Origin: Strigamia acuminata
Taxonomy: Eukaryota > Arthropoda > Chilopoda > Geophilomorpha > Linotaeniidae
Length of the DNA: 64,000 nt
NCBI GenBank assembly: GCA_949358305.1
Contig: CASHSZ010000091.1
Span: 62,001-126,000, forward strand
Direction of reading: 5' to 3'
Shown here piece by piece: positions 39,275 to 53,399 of the stretch (its first letter is position 1; each line of letters opens with the position of its first letter). The position numbers and the translations under genes were made by a program. The notes under the pieces were generated by a model that was not told the DNA's origin, did no database searches, and saw nothing but the letters and a program-made list of their open reading frames with translations.

Positions 39275-42200
39275 GTGATGAGATCAAAAGTTTATTCTCC
39301 CAAATCATTCGTTGGATGTTTCTAAAACTTACATTGGAGCCTTCTACTAAGGTTTAAACACTATTTCTGAACATTCAGAGACATTGGTCTTGTGGTGTTT
39401 GTGCTAAGTCAACTGTGATGAGATCAAAAGTCTATTCTCCCAAATCATCGGTTAAATGTTATAAAACTTACATTGGAGCCTTCTACTAAGGTTTAAACAC
39501 TATTTCTGAACATTCAGAGACATTGGTCTTGTGGTGTTTGTGCTAAGTCAACTGTGATGAGATCAAAAGTCTATTCTCCCAAATCATCGGTTAAATGTTT
39601 CTAAAACTTACATTGGAGCCTTCTACTAAGGTTTAAACACTATTTCTGAACATTCAGAGACATTGGACTTGTGGTGTTTGTGCTAAGTAACTGTGATGAG
39701 ATCAAAAGTCTATTCTCCCAAATCATTGCTTGGATGTTGCTAAAACTTACATTGAAGGCTTCTACTAAGGTTTAAACACTATTTCTGAACATTCAGAGAC
39801 ATTGGTCTTGTGGTGTTTGTGCTAAGTCAACTGTGATGAGATCAAAGTCTATTCTCCCAAATCATCGGTTGGATGTTTCTAAAACTTACATTGGAGCCTT
39901 CTACTAAGGTTTAAACACTATTTCTGAACATTCAGAGACATTGGTCTTATGGTGTTTGTGCTAAGTCAACTATGATGAGATCAAAAGTCTATTCTCCCAA
40001 ATCATCGGTTGAATGTTTCTAAAACTTACATTGGAGCCTTCTACTAAGGTTTAAACACTATTTCTGAACATTCAGAGACATTGGACTTGTGGTGTTTGTG
40101 CTAAGTCAACTGCGATGTAAAATGAGCTCAAAATTTTTTTTTCAAAATTTATTGCTTAGGTGTTGCTAAAACTTATATTGAAGGCTTCTACTAAGGTTTA
40201 AACACTATTTCTGAACATTCAGAGACATTGGTCTTGTGGTGTTTGTGCTAAGTCAACTGCGATGTAAAATGAGCTCAAAATTTTTTTTTCAAAATTTAAT
40301 GCTTGGGTGTTGCTAAAACTTATATTGAAGGCTTCTACTAAGGTTTAAACACTATTTCTGAACATTCAGAGACATTGGACTTGTGGTGTTTGTGCTAAGT
40401 CAACTGTGATGAGATCAAAGTCTATTCTCCCAAATCATCAGTTGGATGTTTCTAAAACTTACATTGGAGCCTTCTACTAAGGTTTAAACACTATTTCTGA
40501 ACATTCAGAGACATTGGTCTTATGGTGTTTGTGCTAAGTCAACTATGATGAGATCAAAAGTCTATTCTCCCAAATCATCGGTTGAATGTTTCTAAAACTT
40601 ACATTGGAGCCTTCTACTAAGGTTTAAACACTATTTCTGAACATTCAGAGACATTGGTCTTATGGTGTTTGTGCTAAGTCAACTATGATGAGATCAAAAG
40701 TCTATTCTCCCAAATCATCGGTTGAATGTTTCTAAAACTTACATTGGAGCCTTCTACTAAGGTTTAAACACTATTTCTGAACATTCAGAGACATTGGTCT
40801 TGTGGTGTTTGTGCTAAGTCAACTGTGATGAGATCAAAAGTCTATTCTCCCAAATCATCGGTTGGATGTTTCTAAAACTTACATTGGAGCCTTCTACTAA
40901 GGTTTAAACACTATTTCTGAACATTCAGAGACATTGGACTTGTGGTGTTTGTGCTAAGTCAACTGCGATGTGAAATGAGCTCAAAATTTTTTTTTCAAAA
41001 TTTATTGCTTAGGTGTTGCTAAAACTTATATTGAAGGCTTCTACTAAGGTTTAAACACTATTTCTGAACATTCAGAGACATTGGTCTTGTGGTGTTTGTG
41101 CTAAGTCAACTGCGATGTGAAATGAGCTCAAAATTTTTTTTTCAAAATTTAATGCTTGGGTGTTGCTAAAACTTATATTGAAGGCTTCTACTAAGGTTTA
41201 AACACTATTTCTGAACATTCAGAGACATTAGACTTGTGGTGTTTGTGCTAAGCCAACTGTGATGAGATCAAAAGTTTATTCTCCCAAATCATTCGTTGGA
41301 TGTTTCTAAAACTTACATTGGAGCCTTCTACTAAGGTTTAAACACTATTTCTGAACATTCAGAGACATTGGTCTTGTGGTGTTTGTGCTAAGTCAACTGT
41401 GATGAGATCAAAAGTCTATTCTCCCAAATCATCGGTTAAATGTTATAAAACTTACATTGGAGCCTTCTACTAAGGTTTAAACACTATTTCTGAACATTCA
41501 GAGACATTGGTCTTGTGGTGTTTGTGCTAAGTCAACTGTGATGAGATCAAAAGTCTATTCTCCCAAATCATCGGTTAAATGTTTCTAAAACTTACATTGG
41601 AGCCTTCTACTAAGGTTTAAACACTATTTCTGAACATTCAGAGACATTGGACTTGTGGTGTTTGTGCTAAGTAACTGTGATGAGATCAAAAGTCTATTCT
41701 CCCAAATCATTGCTTGGATGTTGCTAAAACTTACATTGAAGGCTTCTACTAAGGTTTAAACACTATTTCTGAACATTCAGAGACATTAGACTTGTGGTGT
41801 TTGTGCTAAGTCAACTGTGATGAGATCAAAAGTTTATTCTCCCAAATCATTCGTTGGATGTTTCTAAAACTTACATTGGAGCCTTCTACTAAGGTTTAAA
41901 CACTATTTCTGAACATTCAGAGACATTGGTCTTGTGGTGTTTGTGCTAAGTCAACTGTGATGAGATCAAAAGTCTATTCTCCCAAATCATCGGTTAAATG
42001 TTATAAAACTTACATTGGAGCCTTCTACTAAGGTTTAAACACTATTTCTGAACATTCAGAGACATTGGTCTTGTGGTGTTTGTGCTAAGTCAACTGTGAT
42101 GAGATCAAAAGTCTATTCTCCCAAATCATCGGTTAAATGTTTCTAAAACTTACATTGGAGCCTTCTACTAAGGTTTAAACACTATTTCTGAACATTCAGA

Positions 42201-45200
42201 GACATTGGACTTGTGGTGTTTGTGCTAAGTAACTGTGATGAGATCAAAAGTCTATTCTCCCAAATCATTGCTTGGATGTTGCTAAAACTTACATTGAAGG
42301 CTTCTACTAAGGTTTAAACACTATTTCTGAACATTCAGAGACATTGGTCTTGTGGTGTTTGTGCTAAGTCAACTGTGATGAGATCAAAGTCTATTCTCCC
42401 AAATCATCGGTTGGATGTTTCTAAAACTTACATTGGAGCCTTCTACTAAGGTTTAAACACTATTTCTGAACATTCAGAGACATTGGTCTTATGGTGTTTG
42501 TGCTAAGTCAACTATGATGAGATCAAAAGTCTATTCTCCCAAATCATCGGTTGAATGTTTCTAAAACTTACATTGGAGCCTTCTACTAAGGTTTAAACAC
42601 TATTTCTGAACATTCAGAGACATTGGACTTGTGGTGTTTGTGCTAAGTCAACTGCAATGTAAAATGAGCTCAAAATTTTTTTTTCAAAATTTATTGCTTA
42701 GGTGTTGCTAAAACTTATATTGAAGGCTTCTACTAAGGTTTAAACACTATTTCTGAACATTCAGAGACATTGGTCTTGTGGTGTTTGTGCTAAGTCAACT
42801 GCGATGTAAAATGAGCTCAAAATTTTTTTTTCAAAATTTAATGCTTGGGTGTTGCTAAAACTTATATTGAAGGCTTCTACTAAGGTTTAAACACTATTTC
42901 TGAACATTCAGAGACATTGGACTTGTGGTGTTTGTGCTAAGTCAACTGCGATGTAAAATGAGCTCAAAATTTTTTTTTCAAAATTTAATGCTTGGGTGTT
43001 GCTAAAACTTATATTGAAGGCTTCTACTAAGGTTTAAACACTATTTCTGAACATTCAGAGACATTGGACTTGTGGTGTTTGTGCTAAGTCAACTGTGATG
43101 AGATCAAAGTCTATTCTCCCAAATCATCAGTTGGATGTTTCTAAAACTTACATTGGAGCCTTCTACTAAGGTTTAAACACTATTTCTGAACATTCAGAGA
43201 CATTGGTCTTATGGTGTTTGTGCTAAGTCAACTATGATGAGATCAAAAGTCTATTCTCCCAAATCATCGGTTGAATGTTTCTAAAACTTACATTGGAGCC
43301 TTCTACTAAGGTTTAAACACTATTTCTGAACATTCAGAGACATTGGTCTTATGGTGTTTGTGCTAAGTCAACTATGATGAGATCAAAAGTCTATTCTCCC
43401 AAATCATCGGTTGAATGTTTCTAAAACTTACATTGGAGCCTTCTACTAAGGTTTAAACACTATTTCTGAACATTCAGAGACATTGGTCTTGTGGTGTTTG
43501 TGCTAAGTCAACTGTGATGAGATCAAAAGTCTATTCTCCCAAATCATCGGTTGGATGTTTCTAAAACTTACATTGGAGCCTTCTACTAAGGTTTAAACAC
43601 TATTTCTGAACATTCAGAGACATTGGACTTGTGGTGTTTGTGCTAAGTCAACTGCGATGTGAAATGAGCTCAAAATTTTTTTTTCAAAATTTATTGCTTA
43701 GGTGTTGCTAAAACTTATATTGAAGGCTTCTACTAAGGTTTAAACACTATTTCTGAACATTCAGAGACATTGGTCTTGTGGTGTTTGTGCTAAGTCAACT
43801 GCGATGTGAAATGAGCTCAAAATTTTTTTTTCAAAATTTAATGCTTGGGTGTTGCTAAAACTTATATTGAAGGCTTCTACTAAGGTTTAAACACTATTTC
43901 TGAACATTCAGAGACATTAGACTTGTGGTGTTTGTGCTAAGTCAACTGTGATGAGATCAAAAGTTTATTCTCCCAAATCATTCGTTGGATGTTTCTAAAA
44001 CTTACATTGGAGCCTTCTACTAAGGTTTAAACACTATTTCTGAACATTCAGAGACATTGGTCTTGTGGTGTTTGTGCTAAGTCAACTGTGATGAGATCAA
44101 AAGTCTATTCTCCCAAATCATCGGTTAAATGTTATAAAACTTACATTGGAGCCTTCTACTAAGGTTTAAACACTATTTCTGAACATTCAGAGACATTGGT
44201 CTTGTGGTGTTTGTGCTAAGTCAACTGTGATGAGATCAAAAGTCTATTCTCCCAAATCATCGGTTAAATGTTTCTAAAACTTACATTGGAGCCTTCTACT
44301 AAGGTTTAAACACTATTTCTGAACATTCAGAGACATTGGACTTGTGGTGTTTGTGCTAAGTAACTGTGATGAGATCAAAAGTCTATTCTCCCAAATCATT
44401 GCTTGGATGTTGCTAAAACTTACATTGAAGGCTTCTACTAAGGTTTAAACACTATTTCTGAACATTCAGAGACATTAGACTTGTGGTGTTTGTGCTAAGT
44501 CAACTGTGATGAGATCAAAAGTTTATTCTCCCAAATCATTCGTTGGATGTTTCTAAAACTTACATTGGAGCCTTCTACTAAGGTTTAAACACTATTTCTG
44601 AACATTCAGAGACATTGGTCTTGTGGTGTTTGTGCTAAGTCAACTGTGATGAGATCAAAAGTCTATTCTCCCAAATCATCGGTTAAATGTTATAAAACTT
44701 ACATTGGAGCCTTCTACTAAGGTTTAAACACTATTTCTGAACATTCAGAGACATTGGTCTTGTGGTGTTTGTGCTAAGTCAACTGTGATGAGATCAAAAG
44801 TCTATTCTCCCAAATCATCGGTTAAATGTTTCTAAAACTTACATTGGAGCCTTCTACTAAGGTTTAAACACTATTTCTGAACATTCAGAGACATTGGACT
44901 TGTGGTGTTTGTGCTAAGTAACTGTGATGAGATCAAAAGTCTATTCTCCCAAATCATTGCTTGGATGTTGCTAAAACTTACATTGAAGGCTTCTACTAAG
45001 GTTTAAACACTATTTCTGAACATTCAGAGACATTGGTCTTGTGGTGTTTGTGCTAAGTCAACTGTGATGAGATCAAAGTCTATTCTCCCAAATCATCGGT
45101 TGGATGTTTCTAAAACTTACATTGGAGCCTTCTACTAAGGTTTAAACACTATTTCTGAACATTCAGAGACATTGGTCTTATGGTGTTTGTGCTAAGTCAA

Positions 45201-48200
45201 CTATGATGAGATCAAAAGTCTATTCTCCCAAATCATCGGTTGAATGTTTCTAAAACTTACATTGGAGCCTTCTACTAAGGTTTAAACACTATTTCTGAAC
45301 ATTCAGAGACATTGGACTTGTGGTGTTTGTGCTAAGTCAACTGCGATGTAAAATGAGCTCAAAATTTTTTTTTCAAAATTTATTGCTTAGGTGTTGCTAA
45401 AACTTATATTGAAGGCTTCTACTAAGGTTTAAACACTATTTCTGAACATTCAGAGACATTGGTCTTGTGGTGTTTGTGCTAAGTCAACTGCGATGTAAAA
45501 TGAGCTCAAAATTTTTTTTTCAAAATTTAATGCTTGGGTGTTGCTAAAACTTATATTGAAGGCTTCTACTAAGGTTTAAACACTATTTCTGAACATTCAG
45601 AGACATTGGACTTGTGGTGTTTGTGCTAAGTCAACTGTGATGAGATCAAAGTCTATTCTCCCAAATCATCAGTTGGATGTTTCTAAAACTTACATTGGAG
45701 CCTTCTACTAAGGTTTAAACACTATTTCTGAACATTCAGAGACATTGGTCTTATGGTGTTTGTGCTAAGTCAACTATGATGAGATCAAAAGTCTATTCTC
45801 CCAAATCATCGGTTGAATGTTTCTAAAACTTACATTGGAGCCTTCTACTAAGGTTTAAACACTATTTCTGAACATTCAGAGACATTGGTCTTATGGTGTT
45901 TGTGCTAAGTCAACTATGATGAGATCAAAAGTCTATTCTCCCAAATCATCGGTTGAATGTTTCTAAAACTTACATTGGAGCCTTCTACTAAGGTTTAAAC
46001 ACTATTTCTGAACATTCAGAGACATTGGTCTTGTGGTGTTTGTGCTAAGTCAACTGTGATGAGATCAAAAGTCTATTCTCCCAAATCATCGGTTGGATGT
46101 TTCTAAAACTTACATTGGAGCCTTCTACTAAGGTTTAAACACTATTTCTGAACATTCAGAGACATTGGACTTGTGGTGTTTGTGCTAAGTCAACTGCGAT
46201 GTGAAATGAGCTCAAAATTTTTTTTTCAAAATTTATTGCTTAGGTGTTGCTAAAACTTATATTGAAGGCTTCTACTAAGGTTTAAACACTATTTCTGAAC
46301 ATTCAGAGACATTGGTCTTGTGGTGTTTGTGCTAAGTCAACTGCGATGTGAAATGAGCTCAAAATTTTTTTTTCAAAATTTAATGCTTGGGTGTTGCTAA
46401 AACTTATATTGAAGGCTTCTACTAAGGTTTAAACACTATTTCTGAACATTCAGAGACATTAGACTTGTGGTGTTTGTGCTAAGTCAACTGTGATGAGATC
46501 AAAAGTTTATTCTCCCAAATCATTCGTTGGATGTTTCTAAAACTTACATTGGAGCCTTCTACTAAGGTTTAAACACTATTTCTGAACATTCAGAGACATT
46601 GGTCTTGTGGTGTTTGTGCTAAGTCAACTGTGATGAGATCAAAAGTCTATTCTCCCAAATCATCGGTTAAATGTTATAAAACTTACATTGGAGCCTTCTA
46701 CTAAGGTTTAAACACTATTTCTGAACATTCAGAGACATTGGTCTTGTGGTGTTTGTGCTAAGTCAACTGTGATGAGATCAAAAGTCTATTCTCCCAAATC
46801 ATCGGTTAAATGTTTCTAAAACTTACATTGGAGCCTTCTACTAAGGTTTAAACACTATTTCTGAACATTCAGAGACATTGGACTTGTGGTGTTTGTGCTA
46901 AGTAACTGTGATGAGATCAAAAGTCTATTCTCCCAAATCATTGCTTGGATGTTGCTAAAACTTACATTGAAGGCTTCTACTAAGGTTTAAACACTATTTC
47001 TGAACATTCAGAGACATTGGTCTTGTGGTGTTTGTGCTAAGTCAACTGTGATGAGATCAAAGTCTATTCTCCCAAATCATCGGTTGGATGTTTCTAAAAC
47101 TTACATTGGAGCCTTCTACTAAGGTTTAAACACTATTTCTGAACATTCAGAGACATTGGTCTTATGGTGTTTGTGCTAAGTCAACTATGATGAGATCAAA
47201 AGTCTATTCTCCCAAATCATCGGTTGAATGTTTCTAAAACTTACATTGGAGCCTTCTACTAAGGTTTAAACACTATTTCTGAACATTCAGAGACATTGGA
47301 CTTGTGGTGTTTGTGCTAAGTCAACTGCGATGTAAAATGAGCTCAAAATTTTTTTTTCAAAATTTATTGCTTAGGTGTTGCTAAAACTTATATTGAAGGC
47401 TTCTACTAAGGTTTAAACACTATTTCTGAACATTCAGAGACATTGGTCTTGTGGTGTTTGTGCTAAGTCAACTGCGATGTAAAATGAGCTCAAAATTTTT
47501 TTTTCAAAATTTAATGCTTGGGTGTTGCTAAAACTTATATTGAAGGCTTCTACTAAGGTTTAAACACTATTTCTGAACATTCAGAGACATTGGACTTGTG
47601 GTGTTTGTGCTAAGTCAACTGTGATGAGATCAAAGTCTATTCTCCCAAATCATCAGTTGGATGTTTCTAAAACTTACATTGGAGCCTTCTACTAAGGTTT
47701 AAACACTATTTCTGAACATTCAGAGACATTGGTCTTATGGTGTTTGTGCTAAGTCAACTATGATGAGATCAAAAGTCTATTCTCCCAAATCATCGGTTGA
47801 ATGTTTCTAAAACTTACATTGGAGCCTTCTACTAAGGTTTAAACACTATTTCTGAACATTCAGAGACATTGGTCTTATGGTGTTTGTGCTAAGTCAACTA
47901 TGATGAGATCAAAAGTCTATTCTCCCAAATCATCGGTTGAATGTTTCTAAAACTTACATTGGAGCCTTCTACTAAGGTTTAAACACTATTTCTGAACATT
48001 CAGAGACATTGGTCTTGTGGTGTTTGTGCTAAGTCAACTGTGATGAGATCAAAAGTCTATCCTCCCAAATCATCGGTTGGATGTTTCTAAAACTTACATT
48101 GGAGCCTTCTACTAAGGTTTAAACACTATTTCTGAACATTCAGAGACATTGGACTTGTGGTGTTTGTGCTAAGTCAACTGCGATGTGAAATGAGCTCAAA

Positions 48201-49604
48201 ATTTTTTTTTCAAAATTTATTGCTTAGGTGTTGCTAAAACTTATATTGAAGGCTTCTACTAAGGTTTAAACACTATTTCTGAACATTCAGAGACATTGGT
48301 CTTGTGGTGTTTGTGCTAAGTCAACTGCGATGTGAAATGAGCTCAAAATTTTTTTTTCAAAATTTAATGCTTGGGTGTTGCTAAAACTTATATTGAAGGC
48401 TTCTACTAAGGTTTAAACACTATTTCTGAACATTCAGAGACATTAGACTTGTGGTGTTTGTGCTAAGTCAACTGTGATGAGATCAAAAGTTTATTCTCCC
48501 AAATCATTCGTTGGATGTTTCTAAAACTTACATTGGAGCCTTCTACTAAGGTTTAAACACTATTTCTGAACATTCAGAGACATTGGTCTTGTGGTGTTTG
48601 TGCTAAGTCAACTGTGATGAGATCAAAAGTCTATTCTCCCAAATCATCGGTTAAATGTTATAAAACTTACATTGGAGCCTTCTACTAAGGTTTAAACACT
48701 ATTTCTGAACATTCAGAGACATTGGTCTTGTGGTGTTTGTGCTAAGTCAACTGTGATGAGATCAAAAGTCTATTCTCCCAAATCATCGGTTAAATGTTTC
48801 TAAAACTTACATTGGAGCCTTCTACTAAGGTTTAAACACTATTTCTGAACATTCAGAGACATTGGACTTGTGGTGTTTGTGCTAAGTAACTGTGATGAGA
48901 TCAAAAGTCTATTCTCCCAAATCATTGCTTGGATGTTGCTAAAACTTACATTGAAGGCTTCTACTAAGGTTTAAACACTATTTCTGAACATTCAGAGACA
49001 TTGGTCTTGTGGTGTTTGTGCTAAGTCAACTGTGATGAGATCAAAGTCTATTCTCCCAAATCATCGGTTGGATGTTTCTAAAACTTACATTGGAGCCTTC
49101 TACTAAGGTTTAAACACTATTTCTGAACATTCAGAGACATTGGTCTTATGGTGTTTGTGCTAAGTCAACTATGATGAGATCAAAAGTCTATTCTCCCAAA
49201 TCATCGGTTGAATGTTTCTAAAACTTACATTGGAGCCTTCTACTAAGGTTTAAACACTATTTCTGAACATTCAGAGACATTGGACTTGTGGTGTTTGTGC
49301 TAAGTCAACTGCGATGTAAAATGAGCTCAAAATTTTTTTTTCAAAATTTATTGCTTAGGTGTTGCTAAAACTTATATTGAAGGCTTCTACTAAGGTTTAA
49401 ACACTATTTCTGAACATTCAGAGACATTGGTCTTGTGGTGTTTGTGCTAAGTCAACTGCGATGTAAAATGAGCTCAAAATTTTTTTTTCAAAATTTAATG
49501 CTTGGGTGTTGCTAAAACTTATATTGAAGGCTTCTACTAAGGTTTAAACACTATTTCTGAACATTCAGAGACATTGGACTTGTGGTGTTTGTGCTAAGTC
49601 AACT
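39275..49604. repeat. 14-mer higher-order repeat array (1984-bp unit)
   Basis: Units opened by 'agtttattctccc...cattcgttgg' start at 39275, 41259, 41817, 43948, 44506, 46490 and 48474. Full units are 1984 bp: 14 monomers, four of type B in two BB pairs, with four 1-bp deletions, which sums exactly. The unit at 41817 is 2131 bp because one B monomer is repeated (about 42944-43090). At 41259 and 43948 a 558-bp partial unit, the first four monomers only, precedes a full unit. The last unit keeps only its first eight monomers before the order changes at 49605. Marker 'catcagttgg' identifies the ninth monomer of each full unit. Confidence 0.88.
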
Positions 49605-51163
49605 GTGATGAGATCAAAAGTCTATTCTCCCAAATCATTGGTTGGATGTTTCTAAAACTTACATTGGAGCCTTCTACTAAGGTTTAAACACTATTTCTGA
49701 ACATTCAGAGACATTGGTCTTGTGGTGTTTGTGCTAAGTCAACTGTGATGAGATCAAAAGTCTATTCTCCCAAATCATTGGTTGGATGTTTCTAAAACTT
49801 ACATTGGAGCCTTCTACTAAGGTTTAAACACTATTTCTGAACATTCAGAGACATTGGTCTTGTGGTGTTTGTGCTAAGTCAACTGTGATGAGATCAAAAG
49901 TCTATTCTCCCAAATCATCGGTTGAATGTTTCTAAAACTTACATTGGAGCCTTCTACTAAGGTTTAAACACTATTTCTGAACATTCAGAGACATTGGTCT
50001 TGTGGTGTTTGTGCTAAGTCAACTGTGATGAGATCAAAAGTCTATTCTCCCAAATCATCGGTTAAATGTTTCTAAAACTTACATTGGAGCCTTCTACTAA
50101 GGTTTAAACACTATTTCTGAACATTCAGAGACATTGGTCTTGTGGTGTTTGTGCTAAGTCAACTGTGATGAGATCAAAAGTCTATTCTCCCAAATCATCG
50201 GTTGGATGTTTCTAAAACTTACATTGGAGCCTTCTACTAAGGTTTAAACACTATTTCTGAACATTCAGAGACATTGGACTTGTGGTGTTTGTGCTAAGTC
50301 AACTGCGATGTGAAATGAGCTCAAAATTTTTTTTTCAAAATTTATTGCTTGGGTGTTGCTAAAACTTATATTGAAGGCTTCTACTAAGGTTTAAACACTA
50401 TTTCTGAACATACAGAGACATTGGACTTGTGGTGTTTGTGCTAAGTAACTGTGATGAGATCAAAAGTCTATTCTCCCAAATCATTGCTTGGATGTTGCTA
50501 AAACTTACATTGAAGGCTTCTACTAAGGTTTAAACACTATTTCTGAACATTCAGAGACATTGGTCTTGTGGTGTTTGTGCTAAGTCAACTGTGATGAGAT
50601 CAAAGTCTATTCTCCCAAATCATCGGTTGGATGTTTCTAAAACTTACATTGGAGCCTTCTACTAAGGTTTAAACACTATTTCTGAACATTCAGAGACATT
50701 GGTCTTATGGTGTTTGTGCTAAGTCAACTATGATGAGATCAAAAGTCTATTCTCCCAAATCATCGGTTGAATGTTTCTAAAACTTACATTGGAGCCTTCT
50801 ACTAAGGTTTAAACACTATTTCTGAACATTCAGAGACATTGGACTTGTGGTGTTTGTGCTAAGTCAACTGCGATGTAAAATGAGCTCAAAATTTTTTTTT
50901 CAAAATTTATTGCTTAGGTGTTGCTAAAACTTATATTGAAGGCTTCTACTAAGGTTTAAACACTATTTCTAAACATTCAGAGACATTGGTCTTGTGGTGT
51001 TTGTGCTAAGTCAACTGCGATGTAAAATGAGCTCAAAATTTTTTTTTCAAAATTTAATGCTTGGGTGTTGCTAAAACTTATATTGAAGGCTTCTACTAAG
51101 GTTTAAACACTATTTCTGAACATTCAGAGACATTGGACTTGTGGTGTTTGTGCTAAGTCAACT
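49605..51163. repeat. transition satellite segment
   Basis: Eleven monomers linking the 14-mer array to the 1118-bp duplication. The order is two 'cattggttgg' types, gaatg, aaatg, ggatg, B (with 'gaacatacag' and 'aagtaact'), C, ggatg ('tcttatggtg'), gaatg, B (with 'atttctaaacatt'), B. The B monomer at about 50305 is unusual: it joins the 'gcttgggtg' start of a plain B to the 'gaacatacag' and 'aagtaact' end otherwise typical of B', so it is probably a recombinant. Confidence 0.75.
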
Positions 51164-53399
51164 GTGATGAGATCAAAAGTCTATTCTCCCAAATCATTGG
51201 TTGGATGTTTCTAAAACTTACATTGGAGCCTTCTACTAAGGTTTAAACACTATTTCTGAACATTCAGAGACATTGGTCTTGTGGTGTTTGTGCTAAGTCA
51301 ACTGTGATGAGATCAAAAGTCTATTCTCCCAAATCATTGGTTGGATGTTTCTAAAACTTACATTGGAGTCTTCTACTAAGGTTTAAACACTATTTCTGAA
51401 CATTCAGAGACATTGGTCTTGTGGTGTTTGTGCTAAGTCAACTGTGATGAGATCAAAAGTCTATTCTCCCAAATCATCGGTTGAATGTTTCTAAAACTTA
51501 CATTGGAGCCTTCTACTAAGGTTAAACACTATTTCTGAACATTCAGAGACATTGGTCTTGTGGTGTTTGTGCTAAGTCAACTGTGATGAGATCAAAAGTC
51601 TATTCTCCCAAATCATCGGTTAAATGTTTCTAAAACTTACATTGGAGCCTTCTACTAAGGTTTAAACACTATTTCTGAACATTCAGAGACATTGGTCTTG
51701 TGGTGTTTGTGCTAAGTCAACTGTGATGAGATCAAAAGTCTATTCTCCCAAATCATTGGTTGGATGTTTCTAAAACTTACATTGGAGCCTTCTACTAAGG
51801 TTTAAACACTATTTCTGAACATTCAGAGACATTGGTCTTGTGGTGTTTGTGCTAAGTCAACTGTGATGAGATCAAAAGTCTATTCTCCCAAATCATCGGT
51901 TGAATGTTTCTAAAACTTACATTGGAGCCTTCTACTAAGGTTTAAACACTATTTCTGAACATTCAGAGACATTGGTCTTGTGGTGTTTGTGCTAAGTCAA
52001 CTGTGATGAGATCAAAAGTCTATTCTCCCAAATCATCGGTTAAATGTTATAAAACTTACATTGGAGCCTTCTACTAAGGTTTAAACACTATTTCTGAACA
52101 TTCAGAGACATTGGTCTTGTGGTGTTTGTGCTAAGTCAACTGTGATGAGATCAAAAGTCTATTCTCCCAAATCATCGGTTGGATGTTTCTAAAACTTACA
52201 TTGGAGCCTTCTACTAAGGTTTAAACACTATTTCTGAACATTCAGAGACATTGGACTTGTGGTGTTTGTGCTAAGTCAACTGTGATGAGATCAAAAGTCT
52301 ATTCTCCCAAATCATTGGTTGGATGTTTCTAAAACTTACATTGGAGCCTTCTACTAAGGTTTAAACACTATTTCTGAACATTCAGAGACATTGGTCTTGT
52401 GGTGTTTGTGCTAAGTCAACTGTGATGAGATCAAAAGTCTATTCTCCCAAATCATTGGTTGGATGTTTCTAAAACTTACATTGGAGTCTTCTACTAAGGT
52501 TTAAACACTATTTCTGAACATTCAGAGACATTGGTCTTGTGGTGTTTGTGCTAAGTCAACTGTGATGAGATCAAAAGTCTATTCTCCCAAATCATCGGTT
52601 GAATGTTTCTAAAACTTACATTGGAGCCTTCTACTAAGGTTAAACACTATTTCTGAACATTCAGAGACATTGGTCTTGTGGTGTTTGTGCTAAGTCAACT
52701 GTGATGAGATCAAAAGTCTATTCTCCCAAATCATCGGTTAAATGTTTCTAAAACTTACATTGGAGCCTTCTACTAAGGTTTAAACACTATTTCTGAACAT
52801 TCAGAGACATTGGTCTTGTGGTGTTTGTGCTAAGTCAACTGTGATGAGATCAAAAGTCTATTCTCCCAAATCATTGGTTGGATGTTTCTAAAACTTACAT
52901 TGGAGCTTTCTACTAAGGTTTAAACACTATTTCTGAACATTCAGAGACATTGGTCTTGTGGTGTTTGTGCTAAGTCAACTGTGATGAGATCAAAAGTCTA
53001 TTCTCCCAAATCATCGGTTGAATGTTTCTAAAACTTACATTGGAGCCTTCTACTAAGGTTTAAACACTATTTCTGAACATTCAGAGACATTGGTCTTGTG
53101 GTGTTTGTGCTAAGTCAACTGTGATGAGATCAAAAGTCTATTCTCCCAAATCATCGGTTAAATGTTATAAAACTTACATTGGAGCCTTCTACTAAGGTTT
53201 AAACACTATTTCTGAACATTCAGAGACATTGGTCTTGTGGTGTTTGTGCTAAGTCAACTGTGATGAGATCAAAAGTCTATTCTCCCAAATCATCGGTTGG
53301 ATGTTTCTAAAACTTACATTGGAGCCTTCTACTAAGGTTTAAACACTATTTCTGAACATTCAGAGACATTGGTCTTGTGGTGTTTGTGCTAAGTCAACT
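51164..53399. repeat. 1118-bp eight-monomer tandem duplication
   Basis: Copies at 51164-52281 and 52282-53399. Both carry two rare private changes at identical offsets: 'ttggagtcttc' (51368 and 52486) and the 1-bp deletion 'aaggttaaacac' (51521 and 52639). Eight monomers minus two 1-bp deletions gives 1118. The copies differ at the end of the last monomer ('ggacttg' versus 'ggtcttg') and by 'ggagctttc' near 52907, so the duplication is recent but not brand new. Confidence 0.88.
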
